NCBI RefSeq assembly: GCF_041296385.1
Contig: NC_091014.1
Coordinates: 48,688,078 to 48,752,077, forward strand
Source: Aphelocoma coerulescens
Taxonomy: Eukaryota > Chordata > Aves > Passeriformes > Corvidae
Reading direction: 5' to 3'
DNA: 64,000 nt
Numbering within the stretch: the stretch's first letter is position 1; every line of letters starts with the position of its first letter. The notes under the pieces are model-generated. The model had not been told where the DNA came from. It ran no database searches and saw only the letters and a list, made by a program, of their open reading frames with translations. Below, piece after piece: positions 9,402 through 21,773 of this stretch. The translations under genes were made by a program, and so were the position numbers.

Positions 9402-11207
9402 TTGAGAAATCCACAAAGCCAGGAGCTCCAGGGATACTCAGCATGCGAAAGGCAGGCCAAGCTTATCGCAGCACAGCCAAAACCTTGCTCCCTCTTCTTC
9501 ATTCTTCTTGGAAGTCGCCACAACCCAATGCCTGATTTCTGGCTCAATCTAGGGTTAGGGTTAGGGTTAGGGTTACGCCTAGGGTTAGGCTTGAGAAAAC
9601 CACAAAGCCAGGAGCTCCAGGGATACTCCCCATGGGAAAGGCAGGCCAAGATTATCGCAGCACAGCCAAAACCTTGCTCCCACTTCTTCATTCTTATTGG
9701 AATTCACCACAGCCCAATGCCCGATTTCTGGCTCAAACTAGGGTTTGGGTTACGCCTAGGGTAAGGTTTGAGAAAACCACAAAGCCAGGAGCTCCAGGGA
9801 TACTCCCCATGCGAAAGGCAGGCCAAGCTTATCGCAGCACAGCCAAAACCTTGCTCCCACTTCTTCATTCTTATTGGAATTCACCACAGCCCAATGCCTG
9901 ATTTCTGGCTCAAACTAGGCTTAGGGTTACGCCTAGGGTTAGGCTTGAGAAAACCACAAAGCCAGGAGATCCAGGGACACTCCCCATGCGAAAGGCAGGC
10001 CAAGCTTATCGCAGCACAGCCAAAACCTTGCTCCCTCTTCTTCATTCTTCTTGGAACTTGCCACAGCCCAATGCCCGATTTCTGGCTCAATCTAGGGTTA
10101 GGGTTACGCCTAGGGTAAGGTTTGAGAAAACCACAAAGCCAGGAGCTCCAGGGACACTCACCATGCGAAAGGCAGGCCAAGTTGAGCACGATACAGTTAA
10201 AACCTTGCTCCCTCTTCTTCTTTCAGCTTGGAACTCACCGTCGCCCAATGCCCCATTTCTGGCTCAAACTAGGTTATGGTTATGGTTACACCTAGTGTTA
10301 GGATTTGAGAAATCCACAAAGCCAGGAGCTCCAGGGATACTCAGCATGCGAAAGGCAGGCCAAGCTTATCGCAGCACAGCCAAAACCTTGCTCCCTCTTC
10401 TTCATTCTTCTTGGAAGTCGCCACAACCCAATGCCTGATTTCTGGCTCAATCTAGGGTTAGGGTTAGGGTTAGGGTTACGCCTAGGGTTAGGCTTGAGAA
10501 ACCCACAAAGCCAGGAGCTCCAGGGATACTCCCCATGCGAAAGGCAGGCCAAGCTTATCGCAGCACAGCCAAAACCTTGCTCCCACTTCTTCATTCTTAT
10601 TGGAATTCACCACAGCCCAATGCCCGATTTCTGGCTCAAACTAGGGTTAGGGTTACGCCTAGGGTAAGGTTTGAGAAAACCACAAAGCCAGGAGCTCCAG
10701 GGATACTCCCCATGCGAAAGGCAGGCCAAGCTTATCGCAGCACAGCCAAAACCTTGCTCCCACTTCTTCATTCTTATTGGAATTCACCACAGCCCAATGC
10801 CTGATTTCTGGCTCAAACTAGGCTTAGGGTTACGCCTAGGGTTAGGCTTGAGAAAACCACAAAGCCAGGAGATCCAGGGACACTCCCCATGCGAAAGGCA
10901 GGCCAAGCTTATCGCAGCACAGCCAAAACCTTGCTCCCACTTCTTCATTCTTCTTGGAATTTGATACAGCCCAATGCCCGATTTCTGGCTCAAACTAGGG
11001 TTAGGGTTACGCCTAGGGTAAGGTTTGAGAAAACCACAAAGCCAGGAGCTCCAGGGACACTCACCATGCGAAAGGCAGGCCAAGTTGAGCACGATACAGT
11101 CAAACCCTTGCTCCCTCTTCCTCTTTCTGCTTGGAACTCACCGCCGCCCAATGCCCCATTTCTGGCTCAAACTAGGTTATGGTTATGGTTACACCTAGTG
11201 TTAGGAT
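9402..11207 (+). repeat. Two 903-bp pentamers, the second with a recombinant b monomer
   Basis: Unit starts are 9402 and 10305. The b monomer at 10,848 begins as a normal b (GAGATCC, CACTCCCCATG) but ends like the GGAATTTGATACAG monomer at 6477. That is the expected junction of the 4,371-bp tandem duplication. Confidence 0.88.
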
Positions 11208-13772
11208 TTGAGAAATCCACAAAGCCAGGAGCTCCAGGGATACTCAGCATGCGAAAGGCAGGCCAAGCTTATCGCAGCACAGCCAAAACCTTGCTCCCTC
11301 TTCTTCATTCTTCTTGGAAGTCGCCACAACCCAATGCCTGATTTCTGGCTCAATCTAGGGTTAGGGTTAGGGTTAGGGTTACGCCTAGGGTTAGGCTTGA
11401 GAAACCCACAAAGCCAGGAGCTCCAGGGATACTCACCATGCGAAAGGCAGGCCAAGCTTATCGCAGCACAGCCAAAACCTTGCTCCCACTTCTTCATTCT
11501 TATTGGAATTCACCACAGCCCAATGCCCGATTTCTGGCTCAAACTAGGGTTAGGGTTACGCCTAGGGTAAGGTTTGAGAAAACCACAAAGCCAGGAGCTC
11601 CAGGGATACTCCCCATGCGAAAGGCAGGCCAAGCTTATCGCAGCACAGCCAAAACCTTGCTCCCACTTCTTCATTCTTATTGGAATTCACCACAGCCCAA
11701 TGCCTGATTTCTGGCTCAAACTAGGCTTAGGGTTACGCCTAGGGTTAGGCTTGAGAAAACCACAAAGCCAGGAGCTCCAGGGACACTCACCATGCAAAAG
11801 GCAGGCCACGTTGAGCACGATACAGCCAAAACCTTGCTCCCTCTTCTTCATTCTTCTTGGAAGTCGCCACAACCCAATGCCTGATTTCTGGCTCAATCTA
11901 GGGTTAGGGTTAGGGTTAGGGTTACGCCTAGGGTTAGGCTTGAGAAAACCACAAAGCCAGGAGCTCCAGGGATACTCCCCATGCGAAAGGCAGGCCAAGC
12001 TTATCGCAGCACAGCCAAAACCTTGCTCCCACTTCTTCATTCTTATTGGAATTCACCACAGCCCAATGCCCGATTTCTGGCTCAAACTAGGCTTAGGGTT
12101 ACGCCTAGGGTTAGGCTTGAGAAAACCACAAAGCCAGGAGCTCCAGGGACACTCACCATGCGAAAGGCAGGCCAAGTTGAGCACGATACAGTTAAAACCT
12201 TGCTCCCTCTTCTTCTTTCTGCTTGGAACTTGCCGCCGCCCAATGCCCCATTTCTGGCCCTAACTTCGGTTATGTTTATGGTTACACCTAGTGTTAGGAT
12301 TTGAGAAATCCACAAAGCCAGGAGCTCCAGGGATACTCCCCATGCGAAAGGCAGGCCAAGCTTATCGCAGCACAGCCAAAACCTTGCTCCCACTTCTTCA
12401 TTCTTATTGGAAGTCGCCACAACCCAATGCCTGATTTCTGGCTCAAACTAGGGTTAGGGTTAGGGTTAGGGTTATGCCTAGGGTAAGGTTTGAGAAAACC
12501 ACAAAGCCAGGAGCTCCAGGGACACTCACCATGTTAAAGGCAGGCCAAGTTGAGCACGATACAGTTAAAAGCTTGCTCCCTCTTCTTCTTTCTGCTTGGA
12601 ACTCGCCGCCGCCCAATGCCCCATTTCTGGCTCCAACTAGGATTATGGTCGTGGTTACACCTAGTGTTAGGGTTTGAGAAATCCACAAAGCCAGGAGCTC
12701 CAGGGATACTCAGCATGCGAAAGGCAGGCCAAGCTTATCGCAGCACAGCCAAAACCTTGCTCCCTCTTCTTCATTCTTCTTGGAAGTCGCCACAACCCAA
12801 TGCCTGATTTCTGGCTCAATCTAGAGTTAGGGTTAGGATTAGGGTTACGCCTAGGGTAAGGTTTGAGAAAACCACAAAGCCAGGAGCTCCAGGGATACTC
12901 CCCATGCGAAAGGCAGGCCAAGCTTATCGCAGCACAGCCAAAACCTTGCTCCCACTTCTTCATTCTTATTGGAATTCACCACAGCCCAAAGCCCGATTTC
13001 TGGCTCAAACTAGGGTTAGGGTTACGCCTAGGGTTAGGCTTGAGAAAACCACAAAGCCAGGAGCTCCAGGGACACTCACCATGCGAAAGGCAGGCCAAGT
13101 TGAGCACGATACAGTTAAAACCTTGCTCCCTCTTCTTCTTTCAGCTTGGAACTCACCGTCGCCCAATGCCCCATTTCTGGCTCAAACTAGGTTATGGTTA
13201 TGGTTACACCTAGTGTTAGGGTTTGAGAAATCCATAAAACCAGGAGCTCCAGGGATACTCAGCATGCGAAAGGCAGGCCAAGCTTATCGCAGCACAGCCA
13301 AAACCTTGCTCCCACTTCTTCATTCTTCTTGGAAGTCGCCACAACCCAATGCCTGATTTCTGGCTCAATCTAGGGTTAGGGTTAGGGTTAGGGTTACGCC
13401 TAGGGTTAGGCTTGAGAAAACCACAAAGCCAGGAGCTCCAGGGATACTCCCCATGCGAAAGGCAGGCCAAGCTTATCGCAGCACAGCCAAAACCTTGCTC
13501 TCACTTCTTCATTCTTCTTGGGATTCACCACAGCCCAATGCCCGATTTCTGGCTCAAACTAGGGTTAGGGTTATGCCTAGGGTTAGGCTTGAGAAAACCA
13601 AAAAGCCAGGAGCTCCAGGGACACCCACCATGTGAAAGGCAGGCCAAGTTGAGCACGATACAGTTAAAACCTTGCTCCCTCTTCCTCTTTCTGCTTGGAA
13701 CTCACTGCCACCCAATGTCCCATTTCTGGCCCAAACTTCGGTTATGTTTATGGTTACACCTAGTGTTAGGAT
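11208..13772 (+). repeat. Second copy of the 14-mer block
   Basis: It has the same monomer order as 6,837-9,401 at an offset of 4,371 bp. Differences noted are T8619 versus A12990 and C9335 versus T13706. Confidence 0.9.
11751..11939 (+). repeat. Hybrid C/A monomer H, copy 2
   Basis: It is identical in structure to the copy at 7380 and lies exactly 4,371 bp from it, so it was carried by the tandem segmental duplication rather than formed independently. Confidence 0.85.
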
Positions 13773-16700
13773 TTGAGAAATCCACAAAGCCAGGAGCTCC
13801 AGGGATACTCAGCATGCGAAAGGCAGGCCAAGCTTATCGCAGCACAGCCAAAACCTTGCTCCCTCTTCTTCATTCTTCTTGGAAGTCGCCACAACCCAAT
13901 GCCTGATTTCTGGCTCAATCTAGGGTTAGGGTTAGGGTTAGGGTTACGCCTAGGGTTAGGCTTGAGAAAACCACAAAGCCAGGAGCTCCAGGGATACTCC
14001 CCATGGGAAAGGCAGGCCAAGATTATCGCAGCACAGCCAAAACCTTGCTCCCACTTCTTCATTCTTATTGGAATTCACCACAGCCCAATGCCCGATTTCT
14101 GGCTCAAACTAGGGTTTGGGTTACGCCTAGGGTAAGGTTTGAGAAAACCACAAAGCCAGGAGCTCCAGGGATACTCCCCATGCGAAAGGCAGGCCAAGCT
14201 TATCGCAGCACAGCCAAAACCTTGCTCCCTCTTCTTCATTCTTATTGGAATTCACCACAGCCCAATGCCTGATTTCTGGCTCAAACTAGGCTTAGGGTTA
14301 CGCCTAGGGTTAGGCTTGAGAAAACCACAAAGCCAGGAGATCCAGGGACACTCCCCATGCGAAAGGCAGGCCAAGCTTATCGCAGCACAGCCAAAACCTT
14401 GCTCCCTCTTCTTCATTCTTCTTGGAACTTGCCACAGCCCAATGCCCGATTTCTGGCTCAATCTAGGGTTAGGGTTACGCCTAGGGTAAGGTTTGAGAAA
14501 ACCACAAAGCCAGGAGCTCCAGGGACACTCACCATGCGAAAGGCAGGCCAAGTTGAGCACGATACAGTTAAAACCTTGCTCCCTCTTCTTCTTTCAGCTT
14601 GGAACTCACCGTCGCCCAATGCCCCATTTCTGGCTCAAACTAGGTTATGGTTATGGTTACACCTAGTGTTAGGATTTGAGAAATCCACAAAGCCAGGAGC
14701 TCCAGGGATACTCAGCATGCGAAAGGCAGGCCAAGCTTATCGCAGCACAGCCAAAACCTTGCTCCCTCTTCTTCATTCTTCTTGGAAGTCGCCACAACCC
14801 AATGCCTGATTTCTGGCTCAATCTAGGGTTAGGGTTAGGGTTAGGGTTACGCCTAGGGTTAGGCTTGAGAAACCCACAAAGCCAGGAGCTCCAGGGATAC
14901 TCCCCATGCGAAAGGCAGGCCAAGCTTATCGCAGCACAGCCAAAACCTTGCTCCCACTTCTTCATTCTTATTGGAATTCACCACAGCCCAATGCCCGATT
15001 TCTGGCTCAAACTAGGGTTAGGGTTACGCCTAGGGTTAGGCTTGAGAAAACCACAAAGCCAGGAGCTCCAGGGACACCCACCATGTGAAAGGCAGGCCAA
15101 GTTGAGCACGATACAGTTAAAACCTTGCTCCCTCTTCTTCTTTCTGCTTGGAACTCGCCGTCGCCCAATGCCCCATTTCTGGCTCAAACTAGGTTATGGT
15201 TATGGTTACACCTAGTGTTAGGATTTGAGAAATCCATAAAACCAGGAGCTCCAGGGATACTCAGCATGCGAAAGGCAGGCCAAGCTTATCGCAGCACAGC
15301 CAAAACCTTGCTCCCACTTCTTCATTCTTCTTGGAAGTCGCCACAACCCAATGCCTGATTTCTGGCTCAATCTAGGGTTAGGGTTAGGGTTAGGGTTATG
15401 CCTAGGGTTAGGCTTGAGAAAACCACAAAGCCAGGAGCTCCAGGGATACTCCCCATGCGAAAGGCAGGCCAAGCTTATCGCAGCACAGCCAAAACCTTGC
15501 TCTCACTTCTTCATTCTTCTTGGGATTCACCACAGCCCAATGCCTGATTTCTGGCTCAAACTAGGGTTAGGGTTATGCCTAGGGTTAGGCTTGAGAAAAC
15601 CACAAAGCCAGGAGCTCCAGGGACACCCACCATGTGAAAGGCAGGCCAAGTTGAGCACGATACAGTTAAAACCTTGCTCCCTCTTCCTCTTTCTGCTTGG
15701 AACTCACCGCCACCCAATGTCCCATTTCTGGCTCAAACTTCGGTTATGTTTATGGTTACACCTAGTGTTAGGATTTGAGAAATCCACAAAGCCAGGAGCT
15801 CCAGGGATACTCAGCATGCGAAAGGCAGGCCAAGCTTATCGCAGCACAGCCAAAACCTTGCTCCCTCTTCTTCATTCTTCTTGGAAGTCGCCACAACCCA
15901 ATGCCTGATTTCTGGCTCAATCTAGGGTTAGGGTTAGGGTTAGGGTTACGCCTAGGGTTAGGCTTGAGAAAACCACAAAGCCAGGAGCTCCAGGGATACT
16001 CCCCATGGGAAAGGCAGGCCAAGATTATCGCAGCACAGCCAAAACCTTGCTCCCACTTCTTCATTCTTATTGGAATTCACCACAGCCCAATGCCCCATTT
16101 CTGGCTCAAACTAGGGTTAGGGTTACGCCTAGGGTAAGGTTTGAGAAAACCACAAAGCCAGGAGCTCCAGGGATACTCCCCATGCGAAAGGCAGGCCAAG
16201 CTTATCGCAGCACAGCCAAAACCTTGCTCCCACTTCTTCATTCTTATTGGAATTCACCACAGCCCAATGCCTGATTTCTGGCTCAAACTAGGCTTAGGGT
16301 TACGCCTAGGGTTAGGCTTGAGAAAACCACAAAGCCAGGAGATCCAGGGACACTCCCCATGCGAAAGGCAGGCCAAGCTTATCGCAGCACAGCCAAAACC
16401 TTGCTCCCTCTTCTTCATTCTTCTTGGAACTTGCCACAGCCCAATGCCCGATTTCTGGCTCAATCTAGGGTTAGGGTTACGCCTAGGGTAAGGTTTGAGA
16501 AAACCACAAAGCCAGGAGCTCCAGGGACACTCACCATGCGAAAGGCAGGCCAAGTTGAGCACGATACAGTTAAAACCTTGCTCCCTCTTCTTCTTTCAGC
16601 TTGGAACTCACCGTCGCCCAATGCCCCATTTCTGGCTCAAACTAGGTTATGGTTATGGTTACACCTAGTGTTAGGATTTGAGAAATCCACAAAGCCAGGA

Positions 16701-17580
16701 GCTCCAGGGATACTCAGCATGCGAAAGGCAGGCCAAGCTTATCGCAGCACAGCCAAAACCTTGCTCCCTCTTCTTCATTCTTCTTGGAAGTCGCCACAAC
16801 CCAATGCCTGATTTCTGGCTCAATCTAGGGTTAGGGTTAGGGTTAGGGTTACGCCTAGGGTTAGGCTTGAGAAACCCACAAAGCCAGGAGCTCCAGGGAT
16901 ACTCACCATGCGAAAGGCAGGCCAAGCTTATCGCAGCACAGCCAAAACCTTGCTCCCACTTCTTCATTCTTATTGGAATTCACCACAGCCCAATGCCCGA
17001 TTTCTGGCTCAAACTAGGGTTAGGGTTACGCCTAGGGTAAGGTTTGAGAAAACCACAAAGCCAGGAGCTCCAGGGATACTCCCCATGCGAAAGGCAGGCC
17101 AAGCTTATCGCAGCACAGCCAAAACCTTGCTCCCACTTCTTCATTCTTATTGGAATTCACCACAGCCCAATGCCTGATTTCTGGCTCAAACTAGGCTTAG
17201 GGTTACGCCTAGGGTTAGGCTTGAGAAAACCACAAAGCCAGGAGATCCAGGGATACTCCCCATGCGAAAGGCAGGCCAAGCTTATCGCAGCACAGCCAAA
17301 ACCTTGCTCCCTCTTCTTCATTCTTCTTGGAACTTGCCACAGCCCAATGCCCGATTTCTGGCTCAATCTAGGGTTAGGGTTACGCCTAGGGTTAGGCTTG
17401 AGAAAACCACAAAGCCAGGAGCTCCAGGGACACTCACCATGCGAAAGGCAGGCCAAGTTGAGCACGATACAGTTAAAACCTTGCTCCCTCTTCTTGTTTC
17501 TGCTTGGAACTCACCGTCGCCCAATGCCCCATTTCTGGCTCAAACTAGGTTATGGTTATGGTTACACCTAGTGTTAGGGT
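13773..17580 (+). repeat. Pentamer, A-B-C1, A-B-C2, two pentamers
   Basis: Unit starts are 13773 (903 bp), 14676 (549), 15225 (550), 15775 and 16678 (903 each). From 14,676 it reproduces the left edge of the window from 119. Confidence 0.9.
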
Positions 17581-19032
17581 TTGAGAAATCCATAAAACCA
17601 GGAGCTCCAGGGATACTCAGCATGCGAAAGGCAGGCCAAGCTTATCGCAGCACAGCCAAAACCTTGCTCCCACTTCTTCATTCTTCTTGGAAGTTGCCAC
17701 AACCCAATGCCTGATTTCTGGCTCAATCTAGGGTTAGGGTTAGGGTTAGGGTTACGCCTAGGGTTAGGCTTGAGAAAACCACAAAGCCAGGAGCTCCAGG
17801 GATACTCACCATGCGAAAGGCAGGCCAAGCTTATTGCAGCACAGCCAAAACCTTGTTCCCACTTCTTCATTCTTCTTGGAATTTGATACAGCCCAATGCC
17901 CGATTTCTGGCTCAAACTAGGGTTAGGGTTACGCCTAGGGTAAGGTTTGAGAAAACCACAAAGCCAGGAGCTCCAGGGACACTCACCATGCGAAAGGCAG
18001 GCCAAGTTGAGCACGATACAGTCAAACCCTTGCTCGCTCTTCCTCTTTCTGCTTGGAACTCACCGCCGCCCAATGCCCCATTTCGGGCTCAAACTAGGTT
18101 ATGGTTATGGTTACACCTAGTGTTAGGATTTGAGAAATCCACAAAGCCAGGAGCTCCAGGGATACTCAGCATGCGAAAGGCAGGCCAAGCTTATCGCAGC
18201 ACAGCCAAAACCTTGCTCCCTCTTCTTCATTCTTCTTGGAAGTCGCCACAACCCAATGCCTGATTTCTGGCTCAATCTAGGGTTAGGGTTAGGGTTAGGG
18301 TTACGCCTAGGGTTAGGCTTGAGAAAACCACAAAGCCAGGAGCTCCAGGGATACTCCCCATGGGAAAGGCAGGCCAAGATTATCGCAGCACAGCCAAAAC
18401 CTTGCTCCCACTTCTTCATTCTTATTGGAATTCACCACAGCCCAATGCCCGATTTCTGGCTCAAACTAGGGTTTGGGTTACGCCTAGGGTAAGGTTTGAG
18501 AAAACCACAAAGCCAGGAGCTCCAGGGATACTCCCCATGCGAAAGGCAGGCCAAGCTTATCGCAGCACAGCCAAAACCTTGCTCCCACTTCTTCATTCTT
18601 ATTGGAATTCACCACAGCCCAATGCCTGATTTCTGGCTCAAACTAGGCTTAGGGTTACGCCTAGGGTTAGGCTTGAGAAAACCACAAAGCCAGGAGATCC
18701 AGGGACACTCCCCATGCGAAAGGCAGGCCAAGCTTATCGCAGCACAGCCAAAACCTTGCTCCCTCTTCTTCATTCTTCTTGGAACTTGCCACAGCCCAAT
18801 GCCCGATTTCTGGCTCAATCTAGGGTTAGGGTTACGCCTAGGGTAAGGTTTGAGAAAACCACAAAGCCAGGAGCTCCAGGGACACTCACCATGCGAAAGG
18901 CAGGCCAAGTTGAGCACGATACAGTTAAAACCTTGCTCCCTCTTCTTCTTTCAGCTTGGAACTCACCGTCGCCCAATGCCCCATTTCTGGCTCAAACTAG
19001 GTTATGGTTATGGTTACACCTAGTGTTAGGAT
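17581..19032 (+). repeat. Trimer A-B-C1 plus pentamer A-B-B-b-C1
   Basis: Unit starts are 17581 and 18130. It matches 3,384-4,835 at offset 14,197, including the TTATTGCAG, CAGTCAAACCC and TTTGGG variants. Confidence 0.9.
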
Positions 19033-19180
19033 TTGAGAAATCCACAAAGCCAGGAGCTCCAGGGATACTCAGCATGCGAAAGGCAGGCCAAGCTTATCGC
19101 AGCACAGCCAAAACCTTGCTCCCTCTTCTTCATTCTTCTTGGAAGTCGCCACAACCCAATGCCTGATTTCTGGCTCAATC

Positions 19181-19210
19181 TAGGGTTAGGGTTAGGGTTA
19201 GGGTTAGGGT
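19181..19210 (+). repeat. Expanded telomeric tract, 5 x TAGGGT
   Basis: This A monomer has five perfect hexamers where its relatives have four, making the monomer 195 bp. The pattern fits slippage by one unit. Confidence 0.95.
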
Positions 19211-19581
19211 TACGCCTAGGGTTAGGCTTGAGAAACCCACAAAGCCAGGAGCTCCAGGGATACTCCCCATGCGAAAGGCAGGCCAAGCTTATCGCAGCAC
19301 AGCCAAAACCTTGCTCCCACTTCTTCATTCTTATTGGAATTCACCACAGCCCAATGCCCGATTTCTGGCTCAAACTAGGGTTAGGGTTACGCCTAGGGTA
19401 AGGTTTGAGAAAACCACAAAGCCAGGAGCTCCAGGGATACTCCCCATGCGAAAGGCAGGCCAAGCTTATCGCAGCACAGCCAAAACCTTGCTCCCACTTC
19501 TTCATTCTTATTGGAATTCACCACAGCCCAATGCCTGATTTCTGGCTCAAACTAGGCTTAGGGTTACGCCTAGGGTTAGGC

Positions 19582-19770
19582 TTGAGAAAACCACAAAGCC
19601 AGGAGCTCCAGGGACACTCACCATGCAAAAGGCAGGCCACGTTGAGCACGATACAGCCAAAACCTTGCTCCCTCTTCTTCATTCTTCTTGGAAGTCGCCA
19701 CAACCCAATGCCTGATTTCTGGCTCAATCTAGGGTTAGGGTTAGGGTTAGGGTTACGCCTAGGGTTAGGC
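19582..19770 (+). repeat. Hybrid C/A monomer H, copy 3
   Basis: It has the same CATGCAAAAGG / GGCCACGTTGAGC recombinant and lies in a block matching 7.0-8.3 kb at an offset of 12,202 bp. Confidence 0.85.
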
Positions 19771-21773
19771 TTGAGAAAACCACAAAGCCAGGAGCTCCAG
19801 GGATACTCACCATGCGAAAGGCAGGCCAAGCTTATCGCAGCACAGCCAAAACCTTGCTCCCACTTCTTCATTCTTATTGGAATTCACCACAGCCCAATGC
19901 CCGATTTCTGGCTCAAACTAGGGTTAGGGTTACGCCTAGGGTTAGGCTTGAGAAAACCACAAAGCCAGGAGCTCCAGGGACACTCACCATGCGAAAGGCA
20001 GGCCAAGTTGAGCACGATACAGTTAAAACCTTGCTCCCTCTTCTTCTTTCTGCTTGGAACTTGCCGCCGCCCAATGCCCCATTTCTGGCCCTAACTTCGG
20101 TTATGTTTATGGTTACACCTAGTGTTAGGATTTGAGAAATCCACAAAGCCAGGAGCTCCAGGGATACTCAGCATGCGAAAGGCAGGCCAAGCTTATCGCA
20201 GCACAGCCAAAACCTTGCTCCCACTTCTTCATTCTTCTTGGAAGTCGCCACAACCCAATGCCTGATTTCTGGCTCAAACTAGGGTTAGGGTTAGGGTTAG
20301 GGTTATGCCTAGGGTAAGGTTTGAGAAAACCACAAAGCCAGGAGCTCCAGGGACACTCACCATGTGAAAGGCAGGCCAAGTTGAGCACGATACAGTTAAA
20401 AGCTTGCTCCCTCTTCTTCTTTCTGCTTGGAACTCGCCGCCGCCCAATGCCCCATTTCTGGCTCCAACTAGGATTATGGTCGTGGTTACACCTAGTGTTA
20501 GGGTTTGAGAAATCCACAAAGCCAGGAGCTCCAGGGATACCCAGCATGCGAAAGGCAGGCCAAGCTTATCGCAGCACAGCTAAAACCTTGCTCCCTCTTC
20601 TTCATTCTTCTTGGAAGTCGCCACAACCCAATGCCTGATTTCTGGCTCAATCTAGAGTTAGGGTTAGGATTAGGGTTACGCCTAGGGTAAGGTTTGAGAA
20701 AACCACAAAGCCAGGAGCTCCAGGGATACTCCCCATGCGAAAGGCAGGCCAAGCTTATCGCAGCACAGCCAAAACCTTGCTCCCACTTCTTCATTCTTAT
20801 TGGAATTCACCACAGCCCAATGCCTGATTTCTGGCTCAAACTAGGCTTAGGGTTACGCCTAGGGTTAGGCTTGAGAAAACCACAAAGCCAGGAGCTCCAG
20901 GGACACTCCCCATGCGAAAGGCAGGCCAAGCTTATCGCAGCACAGCCAAAACCTTGCTCCCTCTTCTTCATTCTTCTTGGAAGTCGCCACAACCCAATGC
21001 CTGATTTCTGGCTCAATCTAGGGTTAGGGTTAGGGTTAGGGTTACGCCTAGGGTTAGGCTTGAGAAAACCACAAAGCCAGGAGCTCCAGGGATACTCCCC
21101 ATGGGAAAGGCAGGCCAAGATTATCGCAGCACAGCCAAAACCTTGCTCCCACTTCTTCATTCTTATTGGAATTCACCACAGCCCAATGCCCCATTTCTGG
21201 CTCAAACTAGGGTTAGGGTTACGCCTAGGGTAAGGTTTGAGAAAACCACAAAGCCAGGAGCTCCAGGGATACTCCCCATGCGAAAGGCAGGCCAAGCTTA
21301 TCGCAGCACAGCCAAAACCTTGCTCCCACTTCTTCATTCTTATTGGAATTCACCACAGCCCAATGCCTGATTTCTGGCTCAAACTAGGCTTAGGGTTACG
21401 CCTAGGGTTAGGCTTGAGAAAACCACAAAGCCAGGAGATCCAGGGACACTCCCCATGCGAAAGGCAGGCCAAGCTTATCGCAGCACAGCCAAAACCTTGC
21501 TCCCTCTTCTTCATTCTTCTTGGAACTTGCCACAGCCCAATGCCCGATTTCTGGCTCAATCTAGGGTTAGGGTTACGCCTAGGGTAAGGTTTGAGAAAAC
21601 CACAAAGCCAGGAGCTCCAGGGACACTCACCATGCGAAAGGCAGGCCAAGTTGAGCACGATACAGTTAAAACCTTGCTCCCTCTTCTTCTTTCAGCTTGG
21701 AACTCACCGTCGCCCAATGCCCCATTTCTGGCTCAAACTAGGTTATGGTTATGGTTACACCTAGTGTTAGGAT

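Larger units (their letters stand above)
6564..10934 (+). repeat. 4,371-bp tandem segmental duplication, unit 1
   Basis: The next 4.1 kb repeats this unit at an exact 4,371-bp offset. The left limit is the last mismatch between the monomers at 6477 and 10848 (T6563 versus C10934). The unit spans trimer-end, 14-mer and pentamer material. Confidence 0.88.
10935..15036 (+). repeat. 4,371-bp tandem segmental duplication, unit 2 (partial)
   Basis: It matches unit 1 until GGGTAAGG (about 10,666) becomes GGGTTAGG (about 15,037). I noticed only three substitutions (8619/12990, 9335/13706, 9859/14230), so the duplication is recent or has been homogenised. One difference is C to T at a CpG. Confidence 0.88.
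14558..19404 (+). repeat. Displaced copy of the left 5.2 kb
   Basis: It matches positions 1 to about 5,200. The offset is 14,557 bp up to about 17.5 kb, 14,197 after loss of a B-C1 dimer, and 14,203 after gain of one hexamer at 19,181-19,210. Block order and rare variants are preserved. Confidence 0.85.
19033..21773 (+). repeat. 15-mer block with a five-unit A tract
   Basis: The order is A(+6)-B-B-H-B-C2-A-C3-A-B-A-B-B-b-C1. Monomers start at 19033, 19228, 19405, 19582, 19771, 19948, 20132, 20321, 20505, 20694, 20871, 21060, 21237, 21414 and 21591. The first A is 195 bp because it has an extra hexamer. Confidence 0.9.
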
